The notes: generated from the sequence alone by a model not told the origin. 64,000 nucleotides of DNA from Maritimibacter sp. DP1N21-5 (GCF_019218295.1 NZ_JAHUZF010000004.1:124001-188000); one strand, 5' to 3'. Counted from the first letter of the stretch, positions 25,733-34,134 are shown. Numbers and translations: made by a program.

Positions 25733-25924
25733 TTACACCGTCCGGGCGCTCGATTTCGGGCCGGCCACGAGCCAGATGATGAAGCCGAGCAGCGGCAGGA
25801 TGATCACAAGCAGGGCCCAGAGAACCTTGGACCCGGTCGAGGCACCCGACGAGAAGATCGAGATCAGCGCCCAGATGTCGAGCGCGAGGAGGATGAGGCC
25901 AAAGAAGCCGGAAAGTTCGAACAT
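25733..25924 (-). CDS. Small membrane protein with PLDc_N (phospholipase D N-terminal-like) domain
   Basis: A 63-residue protein with two helices (MFELSGFFGLILLALDIWALISIFSSG and KVLWALLVIILPLLGFIIWLVAGPKS). The W-x-llvilP-lGfiiWlv pattern is typical of PLDc_N (PF13396), small stand-alone envelope proteins of unknown role. ATG 25924 has GGAGA upstream. A GGAAC-N17-CGTT promoter motif lies 57 bp before the start, so it is probably stress-induced. Confidence 0.85.
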   Translation of the reverse strand: MFELSGFFGLILLALDIWALISIFSSGASTGSKVLWALLVIILPLLGFIIWLVAGPKSSARTV

Positions 25925-25980
25925 GTTTGTCTCCGTTCTGTCTGACACCCTGAGGGGGGCGAGGGAGGAATTGTCCATAG

Positions 25981-26006
25981 AACGCCGGGCAGGGGTTCTT
26001 GGTTCC
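25981..26006 (-). promoter_or_regulatory. ECF (EcfG-type) promoter of the PLDc_N gene
   Basis: On the minus strand: GGAAC (26006-26002), 17-bp spacer, CGTT (25984-25981). This is identical in spacing to the motif before gpsA. The predicted start is near 25974, giving a leader of about 50 nt to ATG 25924. Confidence 0.65.
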
Positions 26007-26180
26007 AAATGGGCGCTCCCCTGCCGATTGCGGGGGGAGTTCTGCCGACGCGGCGGCAAGGTTTCGCTGTCCCTTGGCAAGGCGCTGCTGAAATCGACGC
26101 GCTTGCGTCGGGGCGCTCGCAAAGCCGGAGGCAAGGGCACAGGTTGGACCCGTAAATGATCCGAAACGAAAGGAACGATC

Positions 26181-26600
26181 ATGACATCGAAGAAAACGCT
26201 CGCCCTTCCGACCCTTGCCATTGTGGCCGCATTCGGGGTCACGGGCATCGCCAACGCTCAGGCGATGAGCTTTTCCGGTATTGATGCGAATGCGGATGGC
26301 ACGCTCGACATGACCGAGCTTCAGGCGACCTTCGGCGCGAATGCCGAGCTTGCCTTGCAGACCTATGACATGAACGGCGACGGCATGGTCGAAGTGGACG
26401 AGGCCCGTGAAGTCGCGATGCGCGGGTCGGTTACGACCAACAGCGCGATGGAACAGACTGCGGATGCCGCAGGCGATACGCTCGACCAGACGCTTCAGGA
26501 CGCCGAAGACGTGCTGGACGAAGAAGCCGCGAGCATGGCCGAAGACGGTATGGGGCTCGAACTAGGCGCGGAAGCGACCGGTGAGACCTCCTCGAATTGA
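26181..26600 (+). CDS. Exported EF-hand calcium-binding protein
   Basis: A 139-residue periplasmic protein with a signal peptide (MTSKKTLALPTLAIVAAFGVTGIANAQA) and two EF-hand loops, DANADGTLDMTEL (about 33-45) and DMNGDGMVEVDEA (about 62-74), with Asp/Asn/Glu at the coordinating positions. The C-terminal third is acidic and helical (DQTLQDAEDVLDEEAASMAED). The AAAGGAACG before the start is a ribosome binding site. It is followed by two hairpins, the second a strong terminator. The calcium-dependent role is unknown. Confidence 0.85.
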   Translation: MTSKKTLALPTLAIVAAFGVTGIANAQAMSFSGIDANADGTLDMTELQATFGANAELALQTYDMNGDGMVEVDEAREVAMRGSVTTNSAMEQTADAAGDTLDQTLQDAEDVLDEEAASMAEDGMGLELGAEATGETSSN

Positions 26601-26607
26601 CCCCCGC

Positions 26608-26634
26608 CACTGACGTTCCCCCTTCGCGTCAGTG
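26608..26634 (+). terminator. Hairpin after the EF-hand gene
   Basis: CACTGACG (26608-26615) pairs with CGTCAGTG (26627-26634) over an 11-nt loop. It has no T-run of its own and immediately precedes the stronger terminator. Confidence 0.5.
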
Positions 26635-26637
26635 CTG

Positions 26638-26670
26638 CCCCCGGTTGGCTTGGCCGACCGGGGGATTTTT
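26638..26670 (+). terminator. Intrinsic terminator after the EF-hand gene
   Basis: CCCCCGGTTGGC (26638-26649) pairs with GCCGACCGGGGG (26653-26664), one G-T pair, a 3-nt loop, then ATTTTTG. This is a textbook rho-independent terminator on the plus strand, placed before the convergent pheT. Confidence 0.9.
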
Positions 26671-26684
26671 GTATGTGAACCGGC

Positions 26685-29090
26685 CTAGCCCCGCAGCGTG
26701 CCGCCGGTGGCCTTGGTCACCTTCTCGACGATCCTGGCCGACAGTGCCTCGAGGTCCTTCTCGGTCAGCGTCGCGTCCTTCGGCTGGATGCGCACGGTGA
26801 TGGCGAGCGATTTCAGGCCTTCGTCCCCGAGCTTGCCCCCGGTGAACTGATCGAAGACGCGGACCTCTTCGATCAACACCTTGTCCGCGCCCGCCGCCGC
26901 ATTGACGAGCGTCAGCGCGTCCACATCAGCGGCCACGACGAAGGCGAAGTCGCGTTCGACCGGCTGCAGGTCAGAAATGGTCAACGCGGGCCGCGAGGCC
27001 GAGGTCGATTTCGGGAAGGGAATGGTTTCCGGGTAGAGCGTGAAGGCAACGGCATTGCCTTTCACGCCCATCTCGGCGAGCACCTTGGGGTGCACCTCGC
27101 CGAAGACGCCCATCACCACCTTGGGCCCGAGGCAAAGTTTGCCGTGACGCCCGGGGTGCCACCAGCTCTCTGCCCCGCGCTGGATCTGCATCTTGGCGGG
27201 CGCGCCCATGGCCGACAGGATTGCCTCGGCATCGGCTTTCGCGTCATAGACATCCACCGACCGGCTCTCGCCGTGAACGTCTTTGGGGCCGGTCTTGCCG
27301 ACCAGCAACCCGGAGATACGCAGGGTCTGTTCGCCCGGCTCGCCGCCGTGCCAGGCCGCGCCAACCTCGAAGAGTGCGAGGTCCGCGAACCCGCGCGCCT
27401 GATTGCGGGCGGCGGCTTGCAGAAGACCCGGCAGAAGATCCGGGCGCATGTGCGACATCTCGGACGAGATCGGGTTGTCGAGTTCCGTCGCCCGGCCCTC
27501 GGCCCCGAACATCGCCGCCGACTTCGCGTCGATGAAGCTGTAGGTCACGCATTCGTTGTAGCCCAACGCGGCAGCCGTGCGGCGACCGATGTTCTCGCGC
27601 TTCTGGAGGGGCGTCAGGATCGGCTTTGGTACACCCGTGTTGGCGCGCGCGAGCGGCTTGCCTTCGAGCTTGGTGAGCGAGGCGATGCGCGCGACCTCCT
27701 CGATCAGGTCGGCCTCGCCTTGCACGTCGGGGCGCCATGAGGGGACATGGGCCATGTCGCCCTCCATCTCGAACCCCAGCGCGGTGAGCGACGCGCGCTG
27801 GGTCTCCGGGGCAATCTCCATGCCGACGAGAGACGAACAGCGCGCGGTGTCGAGCTTGTAGGCGCGGGCGGTGTCAGGCACTTCTCCCGCCGTCACCACG
27901 TCCGAGGCCTCGCCCCCGCAGAGGTCGAGGATCATCTGGGTGGCCAGTTCGATGGCCAGCGGGTTGAACGCCGGGTCGATGCCGCGTTCGTTGCGGTAGC
28001 GCGCGTCCGAGTTGATCTTGAGCGCGCGGCCCGTCTTGGCGATCTGGATGGTGTCCCAGACGGCGGCCTCGACGAACACGTTCACGGTGTCCTCGGTGCA
28101 GCCGGTTTCCTCGCCCCCCATGATGCCCGCAACGCTTTCAACGCCATGGTCGTCCGAAATCACGACGGCGCCGGGGGCGCAGGTATAGGTCTTTTCGTCG
28201 AGCGCGAGCAGCGTCTCGCCGCCCACGGTCTTGTGGATGCGCAGGTTGCCATGGACCTTGTCCGCATCAAAGACGTGCAGCGGGCGGTTCTGGTCGTAGG
28301 TGAAGAAGTTGGTCACATCGACGAGCGCCGAGATCGGGCGCAGACCGATGGCCTTGAGCCGCTGTTGCAGCCAGACGGGCGAGGGGCCGTTCTTGACGCC
28401 CCGGATCACCCGTCCCTGGAATATGTGACAGCCATTCTCGCCCTCGGTATCGCCGTCGATGGTGACGGTGATCGGGCAGGGGAAAGTGCCTTCTACATGC
28501 GCGGTCGGCTCGGGCTTCAAAGTGCCCAGACCCCGCGCGGCGAGGTCACGGGCGATGCCCCGGACCCCCAGCGCATCGGGGCGGTTCGGGGTGATGGCGA
28601 TCTCGATGACCGGGTCGACCCGCGCCGGATCGTTCGCCGCGAGCCAGTCGATGAACTTCTGCCCGACCTCGCCGGAGGGCAATTCGATGATGCCGTTGTG
28701 TTCGTCCGACAGCTCAAGCTCGCGTTCCGACGCCATCATGCCGTGGCTTTCGACGCCGCGGATCTTGCCCACCGACAGCGTCGTGTCGATGCCGGGGACG
28801 TAATCGCCGGGTTTGGCCAGAACGACCGTAATTCCGGCGCGCGCATTGGGCGCACCGCAGACGATGGTCTTGTCGCCCTCGTCGGTTTCCACCGTGCAGA
28901 CGCGCAGCCGGTCGGCGTCGGGGTGTTGTTCGGCGTGCTTGATCCTGGCCAGCGTAAAGGTCGACAGCTTGTCACCGGGGTTCTCGATCCCCTCGACCTC
29001 CAGACCGAGGTCGGTCAGCGTTTCCGCGATCTCGTCAACCGAGGCGGTGGTGTCGAGGTGGTCGTGAAGCCACGAGAGGGTGAATTTCAT
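26685..29090 (-). CDS. pheT: Phenylalanine--tRNA ligase beta subunit
   Basis: The large subunit of the alpha2-beta2 phenylalanyl-tRNA synthetase, 801 residues, normal length. It contains the N-terminal MKFTLSWLHDHLDT, the tRNA-binding OB domain (KIKHAEQHPDADRLRVC type), the B3/B4 editing domain (ALVDVTNFFTYDQNRPLHVFDADKV), the B5 domain (SLVGMEIAPETQRASLTALGFEM) and the C-terminal anticodon-binding FDX-ACB domain (ISDLQPVERDFAFVV). ATG 29090 is the family start. In this genome pheT is separated from pheS by three extra genes. Confidence 0.96.
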   Translation of the reverse strand: MKFTLSWLHDHLDTTASVDEIAETLTDLGLEVEGIENPGDKLSTFTLARIKHAEQHPDADRLRVCTVETDEGDKTIVCGAPNARAGITVVLAKPGDYVPGIDTTLSVGKIRGVESHGMMASERELELSDEHNGIIELPSGEVGQKFIDWLAANDPARVDPVIEIAITPNRPDALGVRGIARDLAARGLGTLKPEPTAHVEGTFPCPITVTIDGDTEGENGCHIFQGRVIRGVKNGPSPVWLQQRLKAIGLRPISALVDVTNFFTYDQNRPLHVFDADKVHGNLRIHKTVGGETLLALDEKTYTCAPGAVVISDDHGVESVAGIMGGEETGCTEDTVNVFVEAAVWDTIQIAKTGRALKINSDARYRNERGIDPAFNPLAIELATQMILDLCGGEASDVVTAGEVPDTARAYKLDTARCSSLVGMEIAPETQRASLTALGFEMEGDMAHVPSWRPDVQGEADLIEEVARIASLTKLEGKPLARANTGVPKPILTPLQKRENIGRRTAAALGYNECVTYSFIDAKSAAMFGAEGRATELDNPISSEMSHMRPDLLPGLLQAAARNQARGFADLALFEVGAAWHGGEPGEQTLRISGLLVGKTGPKDVHGESRSVDVYDAKADAEAILSAMGAPAKMQIQRGAESWWHPGRHGKLCLGPKVVMGVFGEVHPKVLAEMGVKGNAVAFTLYPETIPFPKSTSASRPALTISDLQPVERDFAFVVAADVDALTLVNAAAGADKVLIEEVRVFDQFTGGKLGDEGLKSLAITVRIQPKDATLTEKDLEALSARIVEKVTKATGGTLRG

Positions 29091-29157
29091 CGAGACGGTC
29101 CTTTGCGCGTGCCTCGCGCGATTTACGGCAATTGGCCGGGATTGAAAAGCCTGCGGC

Positions 29158-29439
29158 TCAGGGTTCGGCCCGTTGTGCAAGGTATTCGACATGCCCCATG
29201 CGATAGAGGCGGATCTCGCGCAGCAATCGAAGGCTGGGCTTGGCGGCGAAGAGCAGGGAGCCTGCGAGGTAAACCCAGATCACCGTCGCTTCGTCCACCC
29301 CGAGGATATACATGAGCGACCCCGCGACGAAGGCGAGCGACGCGCCGAAGTCCACGGCGGTATAGATCAATTGGAAGCGGGCATAGACCGTTCTGGACGC
29401 TTCGCTGCGTTGTCGGTTGGCATGGCGAAAAAGACCCAT
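29158..29439 (-). CDS. YrhK-domain small membrane protein (copy 1)
   Basis: A 93-residue protein with two helices (FGASLAFVAGSLMYILG and ATVIWVYLAGSLLFAAKPSLRLLREI). It is clearly homologous to the gene at 29935-30213: both share RSEASR..YAR(F/Y), a central pair of helices, and AGSLLFAAKPS/GSLAFAAKPT.RL.RE(I/V).LYR. The pattern resembles YrhK-like proteins (PF14145), of unknown function. Its start is 35 bp downstream of a GGAAC-N17-CGTT motif, which points to stress-sigma control. Confidence 0.8.
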   Translation of the reverse strand: MGLFRHANRQRSEASRTVYARFQLIYTAVDFGASLAFVAGSLMYILGVDEATVIWVYLAGSLLFAAKPSLRLLREIRLYRMGHVEYLAQRAEP

Positions 29440-29473
29440 GGGACCTCCGTTTGTCTGGCGTTGCGACGCGCCT

Positions 29474-29499
29474 AACGAGAGGGCTCCGGGAGAAGTTCC
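29474..29499 (-). promoter_or_regulatory. ECF (EcfG-type) promoter of the first YrhK gene
   Basis: On the minus strand: GGAAC (29499-29495), 17-bp spacer, CGTT (29477-29474). The predicted start is near 29467, giving a leader of about 28 nt to ATG 29439. Read-through would also reach pheT. Confidence 0.65.
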
Positions 29500-29512
29500 A
29501 GCCCTGCGCAGA

Positions 29513-29935
29513 TCAGCGCGTGGCGAGGTCCTCGACCAGCTCGAATTCCTCGAAAAGCAGCATCATCTCGGGGTCGAAGCCGCCGTTTCTCTTGAAATAC
29601 CGCTCGTGGTTCTTGCGCCAGCTTTCGAACGATGCGTCCTCACCTTCCTTGAGGGCGAGGTCCTCGGGCACGTCGCAGAACCGGATCTCGGTCAGCTTGA
29701 CCGTCCGGATGACCAGCGCGGGCGACCCGTCCCAGTTCATCGCGATATCGGCGCGGCCCACCTTGGGCATCGCGCCCGGGTCGTCGTCGAAATCGGCCAG
29801 CGCCGCGCAGGTCGCGGTCTTCCTGCCCGACCGCACGAGGGCCAGAAGCTCGGCGCAAAGCCTGGGGTTGTCGCCGAAGGTGAAGTTACCGGCGCCCGGG
29901 TAGGTGTCGTTGAGGTCTTCCATCTCGTCGGTCAT
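29513..29935 (-). CDS. ASCH-domain protein
   Basis: A 140-residue soluble protein. The ASCH core is visible: FTFGDNPRLCAELLALVRSGRKTATCAALADF (the GxKxxT element is GRKTAT) and WDGSPALVIRTVKLTEIRFCDVPEDLALKEGE, and the C-terminal WRKNHERYF is also characteristic. ASCH proteins bind RNA or act on modified nucleosides; the YqfB type is an N4-acetylcytidine amidohydrolase. The start overlaps the stop of the upstream YrhK gene by 1 bp (TGATG), so it is cotranslated with it. Confidence 0.85.
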   Translation of the reverse strand: MTDEMEDLNDTYPGAGNFTFGDNPRLCAELLALVRSGRKTATCAALADFDDDPGAMPKVGRADIAMNWDGSPALVIRTVKLTEIRFCDVPEDLALKEGEDASFESWRKNHERYFKRNGGFDPEMMLLFEEFELVEDLATR

Positions 29936-30213
29936 CACGTGTCCCTTTCGGCAAGCGTTTCGAGGTCGCCCAAGCGGTAGAGTTTGACCTCCCGGATCAG
30001 GCGGATCGTGGGCTTGGCAGCAAAGGCGAGGGAGCCGATCACGAAGAGCCATGTGGCGGCGTATTGCGTGGTGTTGGAGAAGAAGAGGAACGACCCGATC
30101 AGGAAACAGGCCGCCGCGAGAAAGTCGACGCCAGTATGGGCGACCTCATACCGCGCGTAGAGTTTGCGGGAGGCCTCGGAGCGGGTGCGGTTGTCGGGGT
30201 GGAAGAGGGGCAT
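29935..30213 (-). CDS. YrhK-domain small membrane protein (copy 2)
   Basis: A 92-residue paralogue of the gene at 29158-29439, with helices FLAAACFLIGSFLFFSN and AATWLFVIGSLAFAAKPTIRLIREV and the shared motifs RSEASRKLYARYEV and LYRLGDLETLAE. It is coupled to the ASCH gene by a 1-bp stop/start overlap. The function is unknown. No ECF motif was seen directly upstream of this copy; a complex palindrome (30255-30335) lies there instead. Confidence 0.8.
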   Translation of the reverse strand: MPLFHPDNRTRSEASRKLYARYEVAHTGVDFLAAACFLIGSFLFFSNTTQYAATWLFVIGSLAFAAKPTIRLIREVKLYRLGDLETLAERDT

Positions 30214-30254
30214 GGGCTACATTTAGCGGTGCGATGCCCGGTCCAGCAAGCCCA

Positions 30255-30335
30255 CCGGATCGCTTGCGATCCGGTTTGCGCCCGACCCGCCCCCAAGGCG
30301 GGCGCAAGCGCCCACCCTCGTGCCGGGCGCAAACC
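30255..30335. repeat. Nested palindromic element between pheS and the YrhK gene
   Basis: CCGGATCGC-TT-GCGATCCGG forms a perfect 9-bp hairpin (30255-30274). GGTTTGCGCCCG (30273-30284) is the exact inverse of CGGGCGCAAACC (30324-30335), and CCCGCC/GGCGGG (about 30286-30302) pairs inside. It resembles a REP-like or double-terminator structure at the end of pheS. No T-run was seen. Confidence 0.65.
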
Positions 30336-30352
30336 TCTGTTCGTCTTGGGCC

Positions 30353-31423
30353 TTAGCGGTTCACCCCACCCCGCATCGTTGGCACGTCCAGCGCGGCAAA
30401 ACCGTAATGCCGCAGCCAGCGCAGGTCGCTGTCAAAGAACGCGCGCAGGTCGGGGATGCCGTATTTCAGCATCGCGATCCGGTCGATGCCCATGCCGAAG
30501 GCGAAGCCCTGCCAGTCCGCCGGGTTCACGCCCGCATACTCCAGCACTTTGGGGTGGACCATGCCGGAGCCCAGCACTTCGAGCCAGTCGTTGCCTTCGC
30601 CCACTTTCACCGTGCCGCCCTCGAACGAACATTGCACGTCGACCTCTGCCGAGGGTTCGGTGAAGGGGAAGTGCGAGGCGCGGAAGCGGGTTTTGACCTC
30701 GGTGCCGAAGAAGGCGGTGAAGAACTCCTCGAGCACCCATTTGAGGTTCGCCATGGAGATGTCCTTGTCGATGGCCAGCCCCTCGATCTGGTGGAACATG
30801 GGCGTGTGGGTCTGGTCGTAGTCTGACCGATAGACGCGGCCCGGCGCGATAACGCGGATCGGCGCGCCCTGCGCCATCATCGACCGGATCTGCACGGGCG
30901 AGGTATGGGTGCGCAGCACGTGGGGCGGGCGATTGTCGCCCTCGGCCCGGTGCATGTAGAAGGTGTCATGCTCCTGCCGCGCGGGGTGGTGCGGTGGGAT
31001 GTTGAGCGCGTCGAAGTTGTGCCAGTCGTCCTCGATCTGCGGACCCTCGGCCACGGCGAAACCCATGTCGGCGAAGATCGCGCTGACTTCCTCGGTCACC
31101 TGGCTCACCGGATGGATCGTGCCCATCCGACGGCCCCGCGACGGCAGCGTCACGTCGAGCCACTCCGCCGCCAGCCGTTCATTGAGCGCGGCGTCCCCGA
31201 GCGCCACCTTCTTGGCAGTGAGCGCCGAATTGATCTCGTCCTTCAGTGCATTGAGCTTGGGACCCTGCTCCTGCCGCTCCTCCGGCGTCATCTTGCCCAG
31301 CTCGCGCATGGCCAGCGCCACTTCGCCCTTCTTGCCCACGGCTTGCAGGCGAATGTCCTCCAGCGTCGCTTCGTCGCCAGCGGCATTGATGAGGCCAAGG
31401 TATTTCGTCTTCAGATCGTCCAT
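30353..31423 (-). CDS. pheS: Phenylalanine--tRNA ligase alpha subunit
   Basis: The catalytic subunit of phenylalanyl-tRNA synthetase, class IIc, 356 residues. An N-terminal coiled-coil arm ([16 protein letters not shown]...) is followed by the catalytic motifs: [26 protein letters not shown], motif 2 [18 protein letters not shown] ([15 protein letters not shown]), [25 protein letters not shown], and motif 3 [21 protein letters not shown] 31423 gives the family N-terminus. It follows rplT after a terminator. Confidence 0.97.
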   Translation of the reverse strand: MDDLKTKYLGLINAAGDEATLEDIRLQAVGKKGEVALAMRELGKMTPEERQEQGPKLNALKDEINSALTAKKVALGDAALNERLAAEWLDVTLPSRGRRMGTIHPVSQVTEEVSAIFADMGFAVAEGPQIEDDWHNFDALNIPPHHPARQEHDTFYMHRAEGDNRPPHVLRTHTSPVQIRSMMAQGAPIRVIAPGRVYRSDYDQTHTPMFHQIEGLAIDKDISMANLKWVLEEFFTAFFGTEVKTRFRASHFPFTEPSAEVDVQCSFEGGTVKVGEGNDWLEVLGSGMVHPKVLEYAGVNPADWQGFAFGMGIDRIAMLKYGIPDLRAFFDSDLRWLRHYGFAALDVPTMRGGVNR

Positions 31424-31501
31424 CGGGGGTCCCCGTTTTTCAGCTTGCCCTCTGCTAGCACAGACGCGGTGCGATGCAAGACTGGTGGGCGCATAAGGAA
31501 A

Positions 31502-31525
31502 GGGCCGCACGTTCCCGCGCGGCCC
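31502..31525 (-). terminator. Terminator of rpmI-rplT
   Basis: GGGCCGC (31502-31508) pairs with GCGGCCC (31519-31525); on the minus strand TTTCCTT follows. It lies just after rplT and before pheS. Confidence 0.75.
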
Positions 31526-31550
31526 CTCAATTCAGTTCCCAATCCTCAGA

Positions 31551-31916
31551 TCAGGCAGCCAGCGCGGCTTTCGCCTTGTCGACGATCGCGCCGAAGGCTT
31601 CCGGCTCGTGCACGGCGAGATCGGCGAGGACCTTGCGGTCGACTTCGATGCCGGCGGTCGCGAGACCGTTGATGAAGCGCGAATAGGTCAGCGCTTCGTC
31701 ATGCGCGCGCACGGCGGCGTTGATGCGCTGGATCCACAGCGAGCGGAAGTTCCGCTTGCGCTGCTTGCGGTCGCGCGTCGCGTACTGGTTGGCCTTGTCG
31801 ACGGCCTGGGTCGCGGTCTTGAAGGTCTTGGAGCGACGGCCATAGTAGCCTTTCGCAGCCTTCAGGACTTTCTTGTGACGTGCGTGGGTGACGGTTCCGC
31901 CTTTGACTCGGGACAT
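31551..31916 (-). CDS. rplT: 50S ribosomal protein L20
   Basis: A 121-residue rRNA-binding protein required for early 50S assembly. The basic N-terminus ([35 protein letters not shown]) and [21 protein letters not shown] with the globular C-terminal domain are standard. It follows rpmI by 13 bp. The usual infC partner is not upstream in this window. Confidence 0.98.
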   Translation of the reverse strand: MSRVKGGTVTHARHKKVLKAAKGYYGRRSKTFKTATQAVDKANQYATRDRKQRKRNFRSLWIQRINAAVRAHDEALTYSRFINGLATAGIEVDRKVLADLAVHEPEAFGAIVDKAKAALAA

Positions 31917-31929
31917 GTCTTAGCTCCTC

Positions 31930-32130
31930 TTAGCGATCGTAGGGCATCATCGACTTGACGATTTTCGCGTCAGGAGCCGACATGACAGTGGTACCGCGAG
32001 CGTTGCGGATGAATTTCTTGTGGCGTTTGATCATGCCGTGGCGTTTGCCGGCCTGAGCCGTGATGACCTTGCCGGTCGCAGACACCTTGAACCGCTTCTT
32101 GCAGCTCGATTTGGTCTTCATCTTGGGCAT
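31930..32130 (-). CDS. rpmI: 50S ribosomal protein L35
   Basis: A 66-residue basic ribosomal protein ([43 protein letters not shown]...). ATG 32130 is preceded by GGAGA. It is the first gene of the rpmI-rplT operon and has a good sigma-70 promoter upstream. Confidence 0.97.
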   Translation of the reverse strand: MPKMKTKSSCKKRFKVSATGKVITAQAGKRHGMIKRHKKFIRNARGTTVMSAPDAKIVKSMMPYDR

Positions 32131-32204
32131 TTGCGTCTCCATTCTATTCTGACGTTAGGCGCGACTCGGCATGCCGCATTGGCCGGCCGCGCATGGAAGT
32201 GCGC

Positions 32205-32233
32205 CGTATAAGGGGGGTTGTCCCGTCTGGCAA
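32205..32233 (-). promoter_or_regulatory. Sigma-70 promoter of rpmI-rplT
   Basis: On the minus strand: TTGCCA (32233-32228), exactly 17 bp, TATACG (32210-32205). The start would be near 32198, giving a leader of about 68 nt to rpmI. Confidence 0.7.
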
Positions 32234-32254
32234 GGGGGTTCAGGCTCTTTCCGC

Positions 32255-32476
32255 CTAAAGGTAATGCCCGATCACCGTGATGAAGCTCGTCGGCAGGTCC
32301 TGCCAGTCGTAGCCTCCCGGTTTCTCGCGCCAGGCATAGCCCATGAGCCCGCCGCCCATCAGGACCAAGATGCCCGACACGATGGGCAGGCGCCGGTCGA
32401 TCCAAGCGTTGATCGTCGCCGGGATGGCGAGGGCGAGGATCGTGATACCGATCGCCATGTGCAGGTCGTAGGGCAT
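32255..32476 (-). CDS. Small membrane protein of unknown function (73 residues)
   Basis: Two hydrophobic helices (LHMAIGITILALAIPATINAWI and IVSGILVLMGGGLMGYAW) and a polar C-terminus ending DLPTSFITVIGHYL. ATG 32476 has GGAG upstream. It lies 41 bp downstream of pyk on the same strand and upstream of rpmI. I do not recognise a family. Confidence 0.7.
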   Translation of the reverse strand: MPYDLHMAIGITILALAIPATINAWIDRRLPIVSGILVLMGGGLMGYAWREKPGGYDWQDLPTSFITVIGHYL

Positions 32477-32517
32477 GGGACACTCCGTCCCGGCAGGCCT
32501 CACCGGGTGCGCGCAGG

Positions 32518-33963
32518 CTACTCCGGGTCGGTCGCGAAGATCAAACGCTCCGCGCAGGGCGCGACGCGCAGGATGTTCGTGGTGCCGGGCACGTTGAAGG
32601 GCACGCCCGCGGTGACGACGATCTGGTCGTTCTCGGTGGCGATGCCGCTGTCGCGCGCGGCCCGGGCGGCGGCGACCACGGCCATCTTGAAGCGGTCCAC
32701 CTTGTCGGTGAGGAAGCTCTGCACGGCCCAGGTGAGGCACAGGCGCCGCGCCGTGCCCACGAGCGGCGTGAGCGCGATGATCGGCACCTCGGGCCGTTCC
32801 CGCGCGACGAGCGAAGCGGTCGTGCCGGACTGGGTGAAACAGGCGATGGCCTGGATGTCGGTGGCTTCCGCGATCTCGCGCGCGGCGGACACGATGCCGT
32901 CGGCGATGGTCTTGCGTTCGACATAGCGGGAGTTGTTGAGGACCTGCCGATAGGTCGGGTCGCTTTCCACCTCATGCGCGATCTTCGTCATGGTCGACAC
33001 CGCTTCGCGCGGGTAGTTCCCGGCCGCCGATTCCGCCGAGAGCATCACGGCGTCCGCACCTTCGTAGATCGCATTGGCCACGTCCGAGACCTCGGCCCGC
33101 GTGGGCACCGGGCTTTCGATCATGGACTCCATCATCTGGGTGGCGACGATCACCGGTTTGCCGGCGCGCCGGCAGGCATGGACGAGGCGCTTCTGGATCG
33201 GCGGCACGTTCTGGACCGGAAGCTCCACACCCAGATCTCCCCGCGCCACCATGATCGCGTCGCAGACTGCGAGGATATCGTCGAAGGCGCGCACGGCGGC
33301 GGGCTTTTCGATCTTGGCGAGCACGGCGGCACGACCCTTGGCCAGCGCGCGGGCCTCTTCCACGTCGGCAGGGCGCTGCACGAAAGACAGCGCAAGCCAG
33401 TCCACGCCCAGTTCGCAGGCGAACTCGAGGTCGGCCTTGTCCTTGTCCGACAACGCAGCCAGCGGCAGCACCACGTCGGGCACGTTCACGCCTTTGCGGT
33501 CGGAAATCGTGCCGCCCACGATCACCTCGCAGTTGGCGAAATCGTCTCCGCAGTCCTTCACCTTCAGCCGCATCTTGCCGTCGTTGACGAGCAGGGTCGA
33601 ACCCGGCTCCAGCGCCTCGAAAATCTCCTTGTGCGGCAAGCAGACGCGGTGGCTGTCACCGGGTTTCTTGTCCAGATCGAAGCGGAAATCCTGCCCGTCC
33701 TCGAGATCGGCGGCCTCGGCCACGAAGGTGCCGCAGCGCAGTTTCGGACCCTGGAGGTCGGCGAGAATGGCGATCGGCCGGCCCAGGTCCGCTTCCACCT
33801 GCCGGATCGTCGCGTGCCTCTCTCGGTGATCTTCGTGCCCGCCATGCGACATGTTGAGCCGGAACACATCCGCGCCCGCTTCGGCGAGCGCCCGGATCAT
33901 CTCATAGGTGGAGGAGGCCGGGCCAAGGGTCGCGACGATCTTGGTATTGCGGGAAGGGGACAT
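32518..33963 (-). CDS. pyk: Pyruvate kinase
   Basis: A 481-residue glycolytic enzyme that makes pyruvate and ATP from phosphoenolpyruvate and ADP. Motifs: KIVATLGPASS at the N-terminus, RLNMSHGGHEDH, ILADLQGPKLRCG, KIEKPAAV (active-site Lys), VARGDLGVELPVQNVPPIQK (about 240-259) and MMESMIESPVPTRAEVSDVANAIYEGADAVMLSAESAAGNYP. The C-terminal domain shows a regulatory region with FTQSGTTASLVARERP. Cytosolic tetramer. It is transcribed toward the small membrane protein and rpmI. Confidence 0.97.
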   Translation of the reverse strand: MSPSRNTKIVATLGPASSTYEMIRALAEAGADVFRLNMSHGGHEDHRERHATIRQVEADLGRPIAILADLQGPKLRCGTFVAEAADLEDGQDFRFDLDKKPGDSHRVCLPHKEIFEALEPGSTLLVNDGKMRLKVKDCGDDFANCEVIVGGTISDRKGVNVPDVVLPLAALSDKDKADLEFACELGVDWLALSFVQRPADVEEARALAKGRAAVLAKIEKPAAVRAFDDILAVCDAIMVARGDLGVELPVQNVPPIQKRLVHACRRAGKPVIVATQMMESMIESPVPTRAEVSDVANAIYEGADAVMLSAESAAGNYPREAVSTMTKIAHEVESDPTYRQVLNNSRYVERKTIADGIVSAAREIAEATDIQAIACFTQSGTTASLVARERPEVPIIALTPLVGTARRLCLTWAVQSFLTDKVDRFKMAVVAAARAARDSGIATENDQIVVTAGVPFNVPGTTNILRVAPCAERLIFATDPE

Positions 33964-34134
33964 GGGACCTCGGGTTTTGCGATGTTTGCGGTAACGGTCG
34001 AGATGTCTCTAAACCGGGTGGACGAGTGGCGCAACGGCAAGCCGGCGCTCGGCAGACAAAAGCGGGCGTATTCGTCCTCTTTTCATCCCGCCGACTGTCC
34101 GTTAGGCAATGTTGGCGATAACCGTGACAGGCGC

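Noticed and set aside
27747..29315. 522-residue plus-strand ORF opposite pheT
   Set aside because: Antisense shadow of an unmistakable synthetase gene.
32974..34134. Open plus-strand frame leading into the N-formylglutamate amidohydrolase
   Set aside because: It is antisense to pyk and not family sequence; the gene starts at 34135.
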